Source: Amycolatopsis sp. NBC_01488
GTDB taxonomy: Bacteria > Actinomycetota > Actinomycetes > Mycobacteriales > Pseudonocardiaceae
DNA: 64,000 nt
Direction: 5' to 3'
Assembly: GCF_036227105.1 (NCBI RefSeq)
Contig: NZ_CP109434.1
Coordinates: forward strand, 129,001-193,000
Shown here: piece after piece, positions 42,384 to 51,927 of the stretch
How positions within the stretch are numbered: the first letter of the stretch is position 1
How the letters are laid out: every line of letters starts with the position of its first letter
Notes under the pieces: generated by a model
Told to the model about the DNA's origin: nothing
What the model saw: the letters and a program-made list of their open reading frames with translations, nothing else
Database searches by the model: none
Made by a program: the position numbers and the translations under genes

Positions 42384-43199
42384 TCAGGCCTGGCCGACCT
42401 CGAAGCGCGCGAACTTGGTCAGCGTCACGCCTGCCTCGTCGAGCAGGGCCTTGACGGTCTTCTTGTTGTCCTTGACCGACGGCTGCTCGAGCAGGACGTT
42501 GTCCTTGTAGTAGGCGTTGACCTTGCCCTCGACGATCTTGGTGAGGGCCTGCTCCGGCTTGCCTTCTTCGCGGGCGGTCTGCTCGGCGATGCGGCGCTCG
42601 TTCTCGACGATCTCGGCCGGCACCTCGTCGCGGGTCAGGTACTTCGCGCGCAGCGCGGCGACCTGCATGGCGGCGCCGCGGGCGGCGTCGACGTCGTCAC
42701 CGGTGAACTCGACGAGCACACCGACGGCCGGCGGCAGGTCGGAGCCACGGCGGTGCAGGTAGGTCGCGGTCTGGCCCTCGAAGGCCACGACGCGGCGCAG
42801 CTCGAGCTTCTCGCCGATGCGGGCCGAGAGCTCCTGGATAACCTCGTTGACGGTCTTGCCTTCGAGCTCGGCGCCCTTCAGGGCCTCGACGTCGCTGGTC
42901 TTGAGGGTCTTGGCGACCTCGACGACCTTCGCGGCGAGCGCCTGGAAGTCGGCGTTCTTCGCGACGAAGTCGGTCTCGGAGTCCAGCTCGATCAGGACGC
43001 CGCCGTCGCCGGTGACCAGGCCCTCGGCGGTGGCGCGCTCGGCGCGCTTGCCGACGTCCTTGGCGCCCTTGATGCGGAGGAATTCGACGGCCTTCTCGAA
43101 GTCGCCGTCGTTCTCCTCCAGCGCCTTCTTGCAGTCCATCATGCCGGCGCCGGTCATCTCGCGCAGGCGCTTCACGTCAGCGGCGGTGTAGTTCGCCAT
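42384..43199 (-). CDS. tsf: Elongation factor Ts
   Basis: A 271-residue nucleotide-exchange factor for EF-Tu. The N-terminal UBA-like region [19 protein letters not shown] and the core motif [12 protein letters not shown] are intact. Follows rpsB in the same direction, separated by a very strong hairpin. Confidence 0.97.
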   Translation of the reverse strand: MANYTAADVKRLREMTGAGMMDCKKALEENDGDFEKAVEFLRIKGAKDVGKRAERATAEGLVTGDGGVLIELDSETDFVAKNADFQALAAKVVEVAKTLKTSDVEALKGAELEGKTVNEVIQELSARIGEKLELRRVVAFEGQTATYLHRRGSDLPPAVGVLVEFTGDDVDAARGAAMQVAALRAKYLTRDEVPAEIVENERRIAEQTAREEGKPEQALTKIVEGKVNAYYKDNVLLEQPSVKDNKKTVKALLDEAGVTLTKFARFEVGQA

Positions 43200-43246
43200 T
43201 CTGGTAAATCCGTCCTTTTCAGGTACGTGAAATCTGTGGGTTGCGA

Positions 43247-43285
43247 CGCCCGTGCGGCCGGCCCCGTGGGCCGGCCGCACGGGCG
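43247..43285 (-). terminator. 18-bp hairpin between rpsB and tsf
   Basis: A perfect 18-bp GC-rich stem (43247-43264 with 43268-43285, 3-nt loop) begins 9 nt after the rpsB stop. Because rpsB and tsf are normally cotranscribed it probably attenuates tsf or protects the rpsB 3' end. Confidence 0.75.
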
Positions 43286-43293
43286 GTGGGACA

Positions 43294-44169
43294 TCAGGAG
43301 GAGGCGGTCGCCTGCTCGGTGGCGGCCTCGGCCGGGGCCGCCTCGACGGCAGCGGCGGCTTCGGTCGCGTCGGCGGTGGCGGTCTCGGAGCCGGCGAGCA
43401 GCTCCTTCTCCCACTCGGCCAGCGGCTCGTCCGCAGCGACACCCGGCTCCGGCTTGGCGTCGGCCGAGGCACCGTTGCGGCTGGAACGCTGCATGAGACC
43501 GGCGGCCGCGGCCTCGGCGACGACCTTGGTCAGCAGCGCGGCGGAGCGGATCGCGTCGTCGTTGCCCGGGATCGGGTAGTCGACCTCGTCCGGGTCGCAG
43601 TTGGTGTCCAGGATCGCGACGACCGGGATGTTCAGCTTGCGAGCCTCGCCGACGGCGATGTGCTCCTTCTTGGTGTCGACGATCCACACCGCGCTCGGCA
43701 CCTTCGCCATGTCGCGGATACCGCCGAGGGTCTTCTCGAGCTTGTCCTTCTCGCGGGTCAGCGTCAGGATCTCGCGCTTGGTGAGGCCCTCGAAGCCGCC
43801 GGTCTGCTCGCGCGACTCGAGCTCCTTGAGGCGGAGGAGGCGCTTGTGCACGGTCTGGAAGTTGGTCAGCATGCCGCCGAGCCAGCGCTGGTTGACGTAG
43901 GGCATGCCCACGCGCGCGGCCTCGTTGGCGATGGCTTCCTGAGCCTGCTTCTTGGTGCCGACGAACATGATCGTGCCACCGTGCGCGACGGTTTCCTTGA
44001 TGAACTCGAAGGCGCGGTCGATGTAGGTCAGCGTCTGCTGCAGGTCGATGATGTAGATGCCGTTGCGCTCGGTGAAGATGTAGCGCTTCATCTTCGGGTT
44101 CCACCGACGCGTCTGGTGCCCGAAGTGCACGCCGCTGTCGAGCAGCTGCTTCATGGTGACGACGGCCAT
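43294..44169 (-). CDS. rpsB: 30S ribosomal protein S2
   Basis: A 291-residue S2 protein. [23 protein letters not shown] and the [16 protein letters not shown] segment are classic. About 60 residues at the C-terminus form an Ala/Glu-rich tail beyond the E. coli length, normal for actinobacteria. ATG 44169 is chosen by alignment with family starts. Confidence 0.97.
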   Translation of the reverse strand: MAVVTMKQLLDSGVHFGHQTRRWNPKMKRYIFTERNGIYIIDLQQTLTYIDRAFEFIKETVAHGGTIMFVGTKKQAQEAIANEAARVGMPYVNQRWLGGMLTNFQTVHKRLLRLKELESREQTGGFEGLTKREILTLTREKDKLEKTLGGIRDMAKVPSAVWIVDTKKEHIAVGEARKLNIPVVAILDTNCDPDEVDYPIPGNDDAIRSAALLTKVVAEAAAAGLMQRSSRNGASADAKPEPGVAADEPLAEWEKELLAGSETATADATEAAAAVEAAPAEAATEQATASS

Positions 44170-44535
44170 TGCCGGAATCACACCTCTTCTGTGTCGTGCG
44201 CGCCCGCGGGACTGCCGGTGACGCGCTACTCGGTTTGTCGCTCCCGGCCGGGTGGCCGGTCGCCCTGGTGCCCGTGGCGGCGTCCGGACCCCGAGATGGT
44301 GAGGAACCCCAGGGACCGCCGGACCCCGTGCGACTCGCCGGCTGCTGCCGGGGAACGCGCACGTGCACGCGAAGTCAGCCCGCTCATGCGGACCGCGGAA
44401 AAGATTCTACCCCCTGCCACCAGCCCCTCCCCCACTGGAGGCCGCGGACGAACGGAGTTGTCCACATCGGGTCCGGTTATCCACAGATTCGCCACCGGGC
44501 CCCCACAGCGCGGCGGGCTGCCGCAGGCTGGGGTC
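44170..44535. other. Divergent region between rpsB and the M23 gene
   Basis: These 366 bases hold no gene. A TAGAAT -10-like element for rpsB is seen on the minus strand at 44409-44404, which would give an rpsB leader of about 230 nt, long enough for S2 autoregulation. Two DnaA-box sequences lie at 44458-44485. Confidence 0.4.
44458..44485 (+). promoter_or_regulatory. Pair of perfect DnaA boxes
   Basis: TTGTCCACA (44458-44466) and TTATCCACA (44477-44485) are perfect DnaA boxes on the same strand, 19 bp apart start to start, upstream of rpsB and the M23 gene. No dnaA, dnaN or AT-rich unwinding element is near, so a regulatory or titration role is more likely than an origin. Confidence 0.6.
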
Positions 44536-45336
44536 ATGGAGTTGATCAGCGATGTCCGACAGTGGGCGACAGGTCGTGTTCCGGGTGTGATCGCCCTGGT
44601 CACGGCAGGTTTGGTGATCGTAGGCGGTGGGGTGACCTGGATCCAGGCGACGGTCCCCGACGGGTCGGCGAGCGTGCATGAGGCGGCGCCTGTGCTTCTC
44701 CTGTCGCGGCCGTTCCTTCTGGCGAAGCCTCAGCCACCGTCACCCACGACGGATCCTGGCCCGCTGCCGGCAGCGGCCGTCCTGGGTGCCACGCCCGCGT
44801 CGGCGTCGACCGCTTTCTGGGGCGCCGCGCTCACGGCGCCCCCGGCATGGGCGGCCGCCACCGCGTCCACCGGAGGCTGGCTTCCGTGGGGTGGTCCGCG
44901 CACCGTGCCGCAAGGGCGGCTGTCCTGGCCACTGTCACCCGTTCCGGTGGTCACGAAGTACTTCGACGCCCCGGAAACGCCCTACGGCGCCGGGCACCGC
45001 GGCGTCGACCTGGCCGCCGTGCCCGGGCAGGAGGTGCTCGCTGCCGATGCCGGCGTCGTCGTCTTCGCCGGGCTGCTGGCCGGGCGGCCGGTCATCTCCG
45101 TCGACCACGACGGCGGCCTGCGCACCACCTACGAGCCCGTCGAGCCGAAGGTGGCCGCCGGGGACCAGGTCTACCGGGGGCAGGTGCTCGGCACCGTCCT
45201 CGCCGGGCATCCCGGCTGCACGGTCGCCGCCTGCCTGCACTGGGGTGTGCGGCAGGGCGACGAGTACGTCGATCCCCTCGCCCTGACCGGCGAGGTGGGC
45301 GAGTTCCGGCTCAAGCCGTGGGGAGGTGGCCCCTGA
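44536..45336 (+). CDS. Membrane-anchored M23 (LytM-like) protein
   Basis: A 266-residue protein with an N-terminal transmembrane helix or uncleaved signal (about 15-37), a Pro/Ala/Thr-rich linker and a C-terminal LytM domain (about 135-255). The zinc motif GHRGVDLA is present, but the later HxH element reads ACLHWGV, with Cys in place of the first His, as in a common actinobacterial subgroup. It may be a weak endopeptidase or a non-catalytic cell-wall activator. Ends immediately next to the convergent sigma-factor stop. Confidence 0.85.
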   Translation: MELISDVRQWATGRVPGVIALVTAGLVIVGGGVTWIQATVPDGSASVHEAAPVLLLSRPFLLAKPQPPSPTTDPGPLPAAAVLGATPASASTAFWGAALTAPPAWAAATASTGGWLPWGGPRTVPQGRLSWPLSPVPVVTKYFDAPETPYGAGHRGVDLAAVPGQEVLAADAGVVVFAGLLAGRPVISVDHDGGLRTTYEPVEPKVAAGDQVYRGQVLGTVLAGHPGCTVAACLHWGVRQGDEYVDPLALTGEVGEFRLKPWGGGP

Positions 45337-46320
45337 TCAGGCGCCGGTCTGCTCGACCAGCTTGGCGCGCAGCCGCATGACCGCCCGCGTGTGCAGCTGG
45401 CTGACCCGCGACTCGGTGACGCCGAGGACCTTGCCGATCTCGGCGAGGGTCAGGCTCTCGAAGTAGTAGAGGCTGACCACGATCTTGTCGCGCTCGGTCA
45501 GCTGCGCGATGGCCTGCGCGAGCTGGCGGCGGTTGTCCTGGTCCACGAGCACCGCGACCGGGTCGACGGCGTCGTCGTCGGGCAGCGTGTCCACCAGCGA
45601 GCCGCTGTCCTTGCCCGCGGCCACCAGGTCCTCCAGCGCGACGACGCTGGTCAGCTGCAGCTGGCCGTAGAAATCGCGCAGGTCGTCGAGGCCGATGCCG
45701 AGCTCGGCGGCGAGCTCCGCGTCGGTCGGAGTCCGGTTCAGCCGGGCGCCGAGGCGCTCCATCGCACGCTCGGCCTCCTTGGCCTTGCTGCGGACGGCAC
45801 GCGGCACCCAGTCCTGCGAACGGAGGTCGTCGAGGATCGCGCCGCGGATGCGCTGCATCGCGTACGTCTCGAAGCGCAGGCCGCGCTCGGGGTCGAACTT
45901 CTCGATCGCGTCGACGAGCCCGAAGATGCCGGACTGCACGAGGTCACCGACGTCGACGTGGGTCGGCAGCCCGGTGCCGACCCGGCCCGCGACGTACTTG
46001 ACCAGCGGGGCGTAGTGCAGCACGAGCCGATCGCGCGACGCCTGGTCGGGGCTGTCGGCGAACTGCCGCCACAGCGCCGCGATCCCGGCGTCGACGTCGT
46101 GGCCGGCCCGCGCTTCCGCGGGCACGGCGGCGTCACCGCGAGTGGTCACTCCGGTGGCGTCGGTCACGTGCGGTCCTGCGGTCATTGCACAGTCGTTCGC
46201 GGCATGCGGCTCAGTGTCGTCTCCGTGCTCGTGCGGATGCGCGTGCGCCGCCGGGCCTGCTGGTCGAGACCCCGGCGAGACTCCCCGGGGCGCCTCAGGC
46301 CCTGGGGTGCGCTCGGTCAT
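45337..46320 (-). CDS. whiG: RNA polymerase sigma factor of the WhiG/FliA type
   Basis: A 327-residue sigma factor with an 80-residue nonconserved N-terminus followed by regions 2-4: [25 protein letters not shown]-like region 2, a [11 protein letters not shown] region 3 and [24 protein letters not shown] region 4. In sporulating actinobacteria this class starts the aerial-hypha programme; in motile ones it drives flagellar genes. No flagellar genes are visible, so a WhiG role is favoured. ATG 46320 overlaps xerC by 26 bases; Met at 46185 is an alternative without a ribosome site. Confidence 0.88.
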   Translation of the reverse strand: MTERTPGPEAPRGVSPGSRPAGPAAHAHPHEHGDDTEPHAANDCAMTAGPHVTDATGVTTRGDAAVPAEARAGHDVDAGIAALWRQFADSPDQASRDRLVLHYAPLVKYVAGRVGTGLPTHVDVGDLVQSGIFGLVDAIEKFDPERGLRFETYAMQRIRGAILDDLRSQDWVPRAVRSKAKEAERAMERLGARLNRTPTDAELAAELGIGLDDLRDFYGQLQLTSVVALEDLVAAGKDSGSLVDTLPDDDAVDPVAVLVDQDNRRQLAQAIAQLTERDKIVVSLYYFESLTLAEIGKVLGVTESRVSQLHTRAVMRLRAKLVEQTGA

Positions 46321-47278
46321 GGATCGCTTTCAACCGGTCGACGGTCACATGAGTGTAGAGCTGCGTCGTGGCAAGCGTAGCGTGACCAAGCAGTTCCTGA
46401 ACGCTCCTGAGATCGGCACCGCCCTCCAGCAGATGCGTCGCCGCCGAATGCCGCAGGCCGTGGGGCCCCATGTCGGCCGTTCCGGGCACCGCCGTGACGG
46501 CGTCGTGAACCACGCGCCGCACGGCACGCGGGTCGACGCGTTTTCCCCGGACACCGAGGAAAAGCGCGGGCTCGACGCCGCCACCGGCGGTTTCCGCGAC
46601 GATCTTCGGCCGCCCCTCGGTGATCCAGTCGTCGAGCGCTTCCGCGGCCGGTACGCCGAACGGCACCACGCGTTCCTTGTCGCCCTTGCCGAGCACCGTC
46701 ACGACACGACGGGAGAAATCGGCCCCACCGACGTCCAACCCGCACAACTCGGACACCCGGATGCCAGTAGCGTAGAGCAGTTCGACGATCGCGCGATCAC
46801 GCAGTGCGACGGGATCGCGCTGAGCCGCGCCGGCCGCCGACGCACGCATGACGTCTCCCGCCTGCGCGGCGCGCAGCACCCCGGGCAGGGTCCGGTGGGC
46901 CCGCGGGGCGGCGAGCCGCCCACCCGGGTCGGTGGCGAGGACGTCGATGCGGTGCGCCCAGGCGGTGAACGTCCGCGCCGAAGCGGCCCGCCGCGCCAGC
47001 GTCGTCCGGCTGGCTCCGCCTGACTGCTGGGAGGCGAGCCACGCCCGCAACCGAGCGAGGTCCAGCTCCGCGAGCGTGCCACCGCCGTCCACGACGAACC
47101 CCAGTAGCGACACCGCATCGCCGACGTACGCCCGGACGGTGTGCGCGGACAGGCCGCGTTCCAGCCCGAGGTGCCGTTCGTAGCCGGTGACGACGGCCTG
47201 GACCGGCGCGGGCAACGCGGCCCGGAGCGCACGCAAGTCCGGGCGGCGGCCTCGGCCGGAGCGTGATGGCGGCGGCAT
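46295..47278 (-). CDS. xerC: Tyrosine recombinase XerC
   Basis: A 327-residue tyrosine recombinase that resolves chromosome dimers at dif with XerD. The N-terminal SAM-like domain ([15 protein letters not shown]) and catalytic Arg (ATGIRVSEL), Lys (GKGDKER), His-x-x-Arg ([10 protein letters not shown]), His (GHATLATTQ) and Tyr (LYTHV) are all present. ATG 47278 matches the usual family start. The gap of 103 nt to dprA holds nothing notable. Confidence 0.93.
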   Translation of the reverse strand: MPPPSRSGRGRRPDLRALRAALPAPVQAVVTGYERHLGLERGLSAHTVRAYVGDAVSLLGFVVDGGGTLAELDLARLRAWLASQQSGGASRTTLARRAASARTFTAWAHRIDVLATDPGGRLAAPRAHRTLPGVLRAAQAGDVMRASAAGAAQRDPVALRDRAIVELLYATGIRVSELCGLDVGGADFSRRVVTVLGKGDKERVVPFGVPAAEALDDWITEGRPKIVAETAGGGVEPALFLGVRGKRVDPRAVRRVVHDAVTAVPGTADMGPHGLRHSAATHLLEGGADLRSVQELLGHATLATTQLYTHVTVDRLKAIHDRAHPRA

Positions 47279-47381
47279 GGATGTCACGCTGCGCGAACAA
47301 CCGCCTCCGGTCAAGGATCGCCACGCGAGCCCACCGGACCGGCCGAACATTTTCGACGATTTCGCCCGGAATTCGTGGCGT

Positions 47382-48521
47382 TCACGCGCTTTCCCTCCGT
47401 CGCCGCCAGCCCGCGTCGCCGCGGACGGCGAATCCGTCGATCTCCAGCGCCGGCATCAGGGCCCGCACTTTCCGCAGCGGAAGCCCAGATTCGGCCGCGA
47501 TTTCGGCGTCTGAACGGTCGCTTCGTGCGACCAAAGCCTCGTAAGCCCGCAACGCCTCGGGACCCAGCCGGTCAGTGGGACGTTTTTGCCGGGCGGCCTG
47601 GTCCTCGGCGATACCGAAGCGGCCCACGGTCTCGAGGACTTCGTCGACCGTCGAGACGAGCGTCGCCCGCGAGTCGCGGATCAGCTCATGGCATCCCACG
47701 GACATCCCGGACGAGACGGGTCCCGGCACCGCCATCACCACCTTGCCCAGGGCGCCGGCGGTACTGGCGGTGTTGCGCGCGCCGCTACGTCGCCCGGCTT
47801 CGACGACCAGCGTGCCCTCGGTGAGCGCCGCGATGAGCCGATTCCGGACGAGGAACCGGTGCCGCGCCGGCGGGGTGCCGGGCGGGTATTCGCTGACGAC
47901 CGCACCACCGTTGCGGACGATCCGGTTCAGCAGCCCGACGTGGCCCGCCGGATAGCCCGCATCGACGGCACAGCCGAGCACGGCGACGGTGATCCCTCCG
48001 GCGGCGAGCGCCCCGCGATGGGCGGCGCCGTCGATGCCGTAGGCGGCACCCGAGAACACCGGGACGCCCCGGGTGGCCAGGCCGTAGGACAGCTCGGCGG
48101 CGTGGTGCTCGCCGTATTCGGTGGCCGCACGAGCCCCGACCACGGCGACAGCGCGATCGGCGGCGGTGCCGAGCGCGACGTCGCCGGAGACCCAGAGCGC
48201 CAGCGGAAGCACGGCTTCGGTGACGCCACGCCGAGCCGCGAGATCGAGGGCGAGCAGCGGCCACGCGGGCCACTCGTCGTCCTCGGGCACGACCAGCCGC
48301 GCACCGGCCGCGGCGGCCCGCGCGAAGTCCCGATCGACGAGGTCGTATTCGCGGCGCGCCTCGGTCGCCTTGAGCACCTCGGCCGGACAGTCACCCCGGC
48401 GAACCCGCGCCGCGGCTTCTACCGGCCCAACCTCGCCCACGAAGGCGATCAGGGCCGGTGCCGGAGGCTCGGCTACGCGCAAGAGGTAGGCGCGGGCTTC
48501 GCGCAGCTCGTCGGGGCTCAT
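47382..48521 (-). CDS. dprA: DNA-processing protein DprA/Smf
   Basis: A 379-residue Rossmann-fold DNA-processing protein that loads RecA on incoming single-stranded DNA in transformable bacteria. The segments [32 protein letters not shown] and [14 protein letters not shown] are diagnostic, with a winged-helix C-terminus. It overlaps comM by four bases (ATGA). Actinobacteria keep dprA-comM-yraN without a full competence system, so the present role is uncertain. Confidence 0.94.
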   Translation of the reverse strand: MSPDELREARAYLLRVAEPPAPALIAFVGEVGPVEAAARVRRGDCPAEVLKATEARREYDLVDRDFARAAAAGARLVVPEDDEWPAWPLLALDLAARRGVTEAVLPLALWVSGDVALGTAADRAVAVVGARAATEYGEHHAAELSYGLATRGVPVFSGAAYGIDGAAHRGALAAGGITVAVLGCAVDAGYPAGHVGLLNRIVRNGGAVVSEYPPGTPPARHRFLVRNRLIAALTEGTLVVEAGRRSGARNTASTAGALGKVVMAVPGPVSSGMSVGCHELIRDSRATLVSTVDEVLETVGRFGIAEDQAARQKRPTDRLGPEALRAYEALVARSDRSDAEIAAESGLPLRKVRALMPALEIDGFAVRGDAGWRRRRESA

Positions 48522-50029
48522 GCCGCCACCCGCTCTCGAAAGGCCAGTGCCGAGCTGACTTGATCTGTTCCGGGGCGTTTCTCGCCGTCCAGATCGGCCA
48601 ATGTCCAGGCGATCCGCAAGCACCTATCGGCTCCTCGACCGCTCAAGGCGCCGCGTTCCATCGCGCGATCAAGCAGAGTGGTCGCTTCTTTGTCCAACGC
48701 GAACTGGCGCCGCAGCGCCGGTCCGGGCACCTCCGAGTTGGACAGCCAGCCGTGCTCACGCCATCGGCGGGCCGCACGTCCACGAGCCTCGAGCACTCGT
48801 CCGCGGACGGCTTCCGACGATTCCGCCACCCCGGTGTCGTGCGCGCTGATCGCGCTCAGCGGTCGTAACCGCACCCGCAGGTCGACACGGTCGAGCAACG
48901 GTCCGGAGAGCCGGCCGAGGTAGCGACGCCGGGCCGTCGGCGAGCACACACAGTCGGCGTCCTTCGGTGGTGCGCATGCACACGGATTCGTGGCCAGCAC
49001 GAGCTGGAACCGCGCCGGGTAGGTGATTGAGCCCTTGACCCGGGCGATGCGCACCTCGCCCTCTTCGAGGACGGTCCGCAGCGATTCGAGGCACTGTGCA
49101 CCGAACTCGCAAACTTCGTCGAGGAACAACACACCGCGGTGAGCCCGGCTGATCGCGCCGGGCGACGCGATTCCGCTGCCGCCGCCGATCAGTGCGGCGA
49201 TGGAGATCGAGTAGTGCGGGGCTACGAACGGTGGCACTACGACCAACGGCGAGGACTTCGACAACGAGCCGTCGACCGAGTGCACCGCCGTGACCTCCAA
49301 CGACTCCTCCTGCGACAACTGGGGCAGCAAGCTGGGCAGCCGTCTCGCCAACATCGTCTTGCCGACTCCGGGTGGCCCGGTGAGCAGCAGGTGGTGCCCA
49401 CCCGCCGCGGCAACCTCGAGAGCCCACCGCGCTTCCGGCTGGCCGACGACGTCGGCCAGATCCGGGACCTGCGGCGGAGTCGTCGGACCGGATGGTTCGG
49501 GACGCTCCAGGTCGGCTTCGCCTTTCAGCCAAGCCACGAGATCGCGAAGATGACATGCGCCCATGACCTCGATGCCATCGACAAGTGCCGCCTCGGCCAA
49601 AGAGCCCACCGGCACGACGGCTCGCTCATAGCCACCCGCGCGCGCGGCAAGCAGGCCTGGAAGGATTCCGCGGACCGCGCGGATCCGACCGTCCAGGGCG
49701 AGTTCGCCCAACAGCACACTGCCCAGCAGCCGGGTCGCAGGGACCGCACCTGTTGCCGCGAGAACAGCCGCCGCGATGCCGAGGTCGTACGCCGAGCCAA
49801 CCTTCGGGAGGTTTGCGGGAGACAGGCCCAAGGTCACCTTCCCGTCGGGCCAAGGCTGCCCGGAGTTGCGAACTGCGGAACGGACCCGATCTTTCGCTTC
49901 GCGAAGTCCCGCGTCGGGGAGGCCGACGAGCGTGATACGGCTCAATCCGCCTCCCAGGTCGGCTTCGATCTCGATGACCCGGCCGTCGATGCCCAGGAGC
50001 GCCGCCGACCAGGCTTTGGCGATGGGCAT
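48518..50029 (-). CDS. comM: ComM/YifB-family Mg-chelatase-like AAA+ ATPase
   Basis: A 503-residue AAA+ protein with an N-terminal Lon-protease-like fold (GIDGRVIEIEADLGGGLSRI), Walker A GPPGVGKTMLA, Walker B GVLFLDEVCEF and a cysteine-rich insertion (NPCACAPPKDADCVCS) typical of ComM. ComM is a branch-migration helicase that helps integrate DNA during transformation. It is coupled to yraN (TGATG) upstream and dprA downstream. Confidence 0.94.
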   Translation of the reverse strand: MPIAKAWSAALLGIDGRVIEIEADLGGGLSRITLVGLPDAGLREAKDRVRSAVRNSGQPWPDGKVTLGLSPANLPKVGSAYDLGIAAAVLAATGAVPATRLLGSVLLGELALDGRIRAVRGILPGLLAARAGGYERAVVPVGSLAEAALVDGIEVMGACHLRDLVAWLKGEADLERPEPSGPTTPPQVPDLADVVGQPEARWALEVAAAGGHHLLLTGPPGVGKTMLARRLPSLLPQLSQEESLEVTAVHSVDGSLSKSSPLVVVPPFVAPHYSISIAALIGGGSGIASPGAISRAHRGVLFLDEVCEFGAQCLESLRTVLEEGEVRIARVKGSITYPARFQLVLATNPCACAPPKDADCVCSPTARRRYLGRLSGPLLDRVDLRVRLRPLSAISAHDTGVAESSEAVRGRVLEARGRAARRWREHGWLSNSEVPGPALRRQFALDKEATTLLDRAMERGALSGRGADRCLRIAWTLADLDGEKRPGTDQVSSALAFRERVAA

Positions 50030-50406
50030 CAGAACGCCGCCTCGATGTGCTGGACGCGGGGGCGCGTGCCCGGCTCCGCGAGGATCGTCACGACGTCGTA
50101 GCGGACTGGGCACCAGCCGATGCGGAACTCGCGCAGCCAGCGTTGGGCGGCTCGGCGGACTCGGCCGGCTTTCTCTTCGGTGACGGTCTCCGACGGCAGG
50201 CCGTATTCGGTGCCCGTGCGGGTCTTGACCTCGCAGAAGACGACGCGGGTGCGGTCGGTGAGGATGAGGTCGATCTCGCCTTCGCGGCAACGCCAGTTGC
50301 GGCCGAGCAGGACGAGGCCGCGGTCCTGCAGGTGCCGGGAAGCGAGGTCTTCGCCCCACGCGCCCAGGTCGCGGCGGTGTCTTGCGAGCTGGTCGGTGCC
50401 CGTCAT
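50029..50406 (-). CDS. yraN: YraN/UPF0102 nuclease-fold protein
   Basis: A 125-residue protein with the restriction-endonuclease-like pattern RNWRCREGEIDLI and VVFCEVKTRTG, giving the Asp-Glu-x-Lys metal site. The biochemical role is not established. ATG 50406 is chosen at the conserved start; upstream in-frame residues are non-conserved. It heads the yraN-comM-dprA cluster. Confidence 0.92.
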   Translation of the reverse strand: MTGTDQLARHRRDLGAWGEDLASRHLQDRGLVLLGRNWRCREGEIDLILTDRTRVVFCEVKTRTGTEYGLPSETVTEEKAGRVRRAAQRWLREFRIGWCPVRYDVVTILAEPGTRPRVQHIEAAF

Positions 50407-50522
50407 CGTGGTCGCCCCCTCGTCGGTGCACTGGTCACCGGGACGATCCCGGCGATCACGGTGCGTGTGCGTTCGACGATGCCAGGGGGCGGGGCGGCGA
50501 AACCAGAGCAGGATCGCCGGAC

Positions 50523-50549
50523 TGTGGACAACCGGGGGCATGTGGACAA
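50523..50549 (-). promoter_or_regulatory. Second pair of DnaA boxes
   Basis: TGTGGACAA (reverse of TTGTCCACA) occurs at 50523-50531 and 50541-50549, each inside the repeated 13-mer TGTGGACAACCGG 18 bp apart, in the 267-bp gap upstream of yraN. Nothing else gene-like is seen in the gap. Confidence 0.6.
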
Positions 50550-50625
50550 CCGGTCCACGGAACATGGGGAAAGCGCCGAACTGTCGGCCCGGTGTGCTAG
50601 CGCGCGAAGAGATCACGCAAACGAA

Positions 50626-50658
50626 CCGCGCCGGCCCGTCGAGGACGGGCCGGCGCGG
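50626..50658 (-). terminator. 15-bp hairpin after the DUF2469 gene
   Basis: Perfect stem 50626-50640 with 50644-50658 and a 3-nt loop, 15 nt after the stop codon. Ends the rnhB-DUF2469 transcript. Confidence 0.85.
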
Positions 50659-50673
50659 AGCGGAAGAACCAGC

Positions 50674-50997
50674 TCAGCCCGAGAACGGGCCGTCTTCGGG
50701 CAGCCGGAGGTCCGGCTTGTCGAGCTCCTCGACGTTGACGTCCTTGAACGTGATGACCCGGACGTGCTTGACGAAGCGGGCGGGGCGGTACATGTCCCAG
50801 ACCCACGCGTCGGACATGCGGACCTCGAAGTACACCTCGCCGCCGCCGTCGCGGACCTGGACGTCGACCGCGTTCGCCAGGTAGAACCGCCGCTCGGTCT
50901 CCACCACGTACGAAAACTGGCCGACTATGTCGCGGTACTCGCGGTACAGCGAGAGCTCCATCTCGGTCTCGTACTTCTCGAGATCCTCTGCGCTCAT
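50674..50997 (-). CDS. DUF2469 protein
   Basis: A 107-residue actinobacteria-specific protein (MSAEDLEKYETEMELSLYREY) strongly conserved next to rnhB in this phylum. No catalytic motif. Its ATG overlaps the rnhB stop (ATGA), so it is coupled to RNase HII. Function unknown. Confidence 0.93.
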   Translation of the reverse strand: MSAEDLEKYETEMELSLYREYRDIVGQFSYVVETERRFYLANAVDVQVRDGGGEVYFEVRMSDAWVWDMYRPARFVKHVRVITFKDVNVEELDKPDLRLPEDGPFSG

Positions 50998-51890
50998 GAA
51001 ATCCGCGCCCCTCCTCGGGATCGTGCTGCTGCTCCGCCGGCGGAGCGTTCATTGTGACCCACACCCGCGGCCGGGGCATGCAGCGGCAGGCTGAGTTGTG
51101 GCTCGAGCGCCTCGTCGAGGACCGCGGCGAGCCCCGCCGCGGACCCGCCCTCCATGGCCTTTTCCAGCGCCGCGTAGGTCAGCAGGACCGGCCGCGCCGG
51201 CCGCACGCCGTGCTTGATGGCCACCGTCGCGACGTTCGTGTACGACCACCGGTGGACGTCGCTGGGGCCGTGCTCGCGCAACGCCGCCAGGTGGTCGGTC
51301 GTGCTGTAACCCTTGTGCACGTCGAAACCGTAGTGCGGGAGGTCGTCGTGGTAGCCCGCCATGATGCGGTCGCGCGTCACCTTCGCCAGCACCGACGCGG
51401 CCGCGATGCACGCCACCGAGCGGTCGCCCTTGATCACCGCCGCGTTCGGGGCCGTGAGACCGGGGACGCGGAATCCGTCCGTGAGGATGTACCCCGGCGA
51501 CACGCGCAGCGCCGCCGCGGCGCGCCGCATGCCCTCCAGGTTCATCACCCGGATGCCGTAGAGGTCGACCTCGGCGGTGGGAACGACGATCACGGAGTAG
51601 TCGACGGCCCGGGCGAGGACCAGGTCGTAGACCCGGTCGCGCGCCTTGGCCGTCATCAGCTTGGAGTCCGTCAGCTCGGTCAGCCTCGCCGCGTCACCCT
51701 GCTTGAGCACGCAGGCCGCGACCACCAGCGGTCCCGCGCACGCCCCGGCGCCGGCTTCGTCCACTCCGGCGACCGGGCCGAGGCCACGGCGGACGAGCGC
51801 GCCCTGCAGGCCCCAGAAGAGGTCGCCGCGCACCACGGCCCGCGGCGGCCGGATGGGCTCCGCCGCGGTGAGGGGAACGGGAAGAGTCAA
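50994..51890 (-). CDS. rnhB: Ribonuclease HII
   Basis: A 298-residue enzyme that removes RNA from RNA-DNA hybrids and single ribonucleotides. VAGVDEAGAGACAGPLVVAA supplies the first catalytic Asp-Glu, with ILTDGF and the KVTRDRIM-to-HKGYSTTDH region completing the family. The canonical GRG in the first motif reads GAG here. An approximately 60-residue C-terminal tail extends past the core. Confidence 0.93.
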   Translation of the reverse strand: MTLPVPLTAAEPIRPPRAVVRGDLFWGLQGALVRRGLGPVAGVDEAGAGACAGPLVVAACVLKQGDAARLTELTDSKLMTAKARDRVYDLVLARAVDYSVIVVPTAEVDLYGIRVMNLEGMRRAAAALRVSPGYILTDGFRVPGLTAPNAAVIKGDRSVACIAAASVLAKVTRDRIMAGYHDDLPHYGFDVHKGYSTTDHLAALREHGPSDVHRWSYTNVATVAIKHGVRPARPVLLTYAALEKAMEGGSAAGLAAVLDEALEPQLSLPLHAPAAGVGHNERSAGGAAARSRGGARIS

Positions 51891-51927
51891 GGCTGGATCA
51901 CCCGTCTGCCGACACGGATCGGGGTGG

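Noticed and set aside
44458-50549. Chromosomal replication origin
   Set aside because: Only two box pairs, no AT-rich region and no dnaA, dnaN, rpmH or gyrB nearby.
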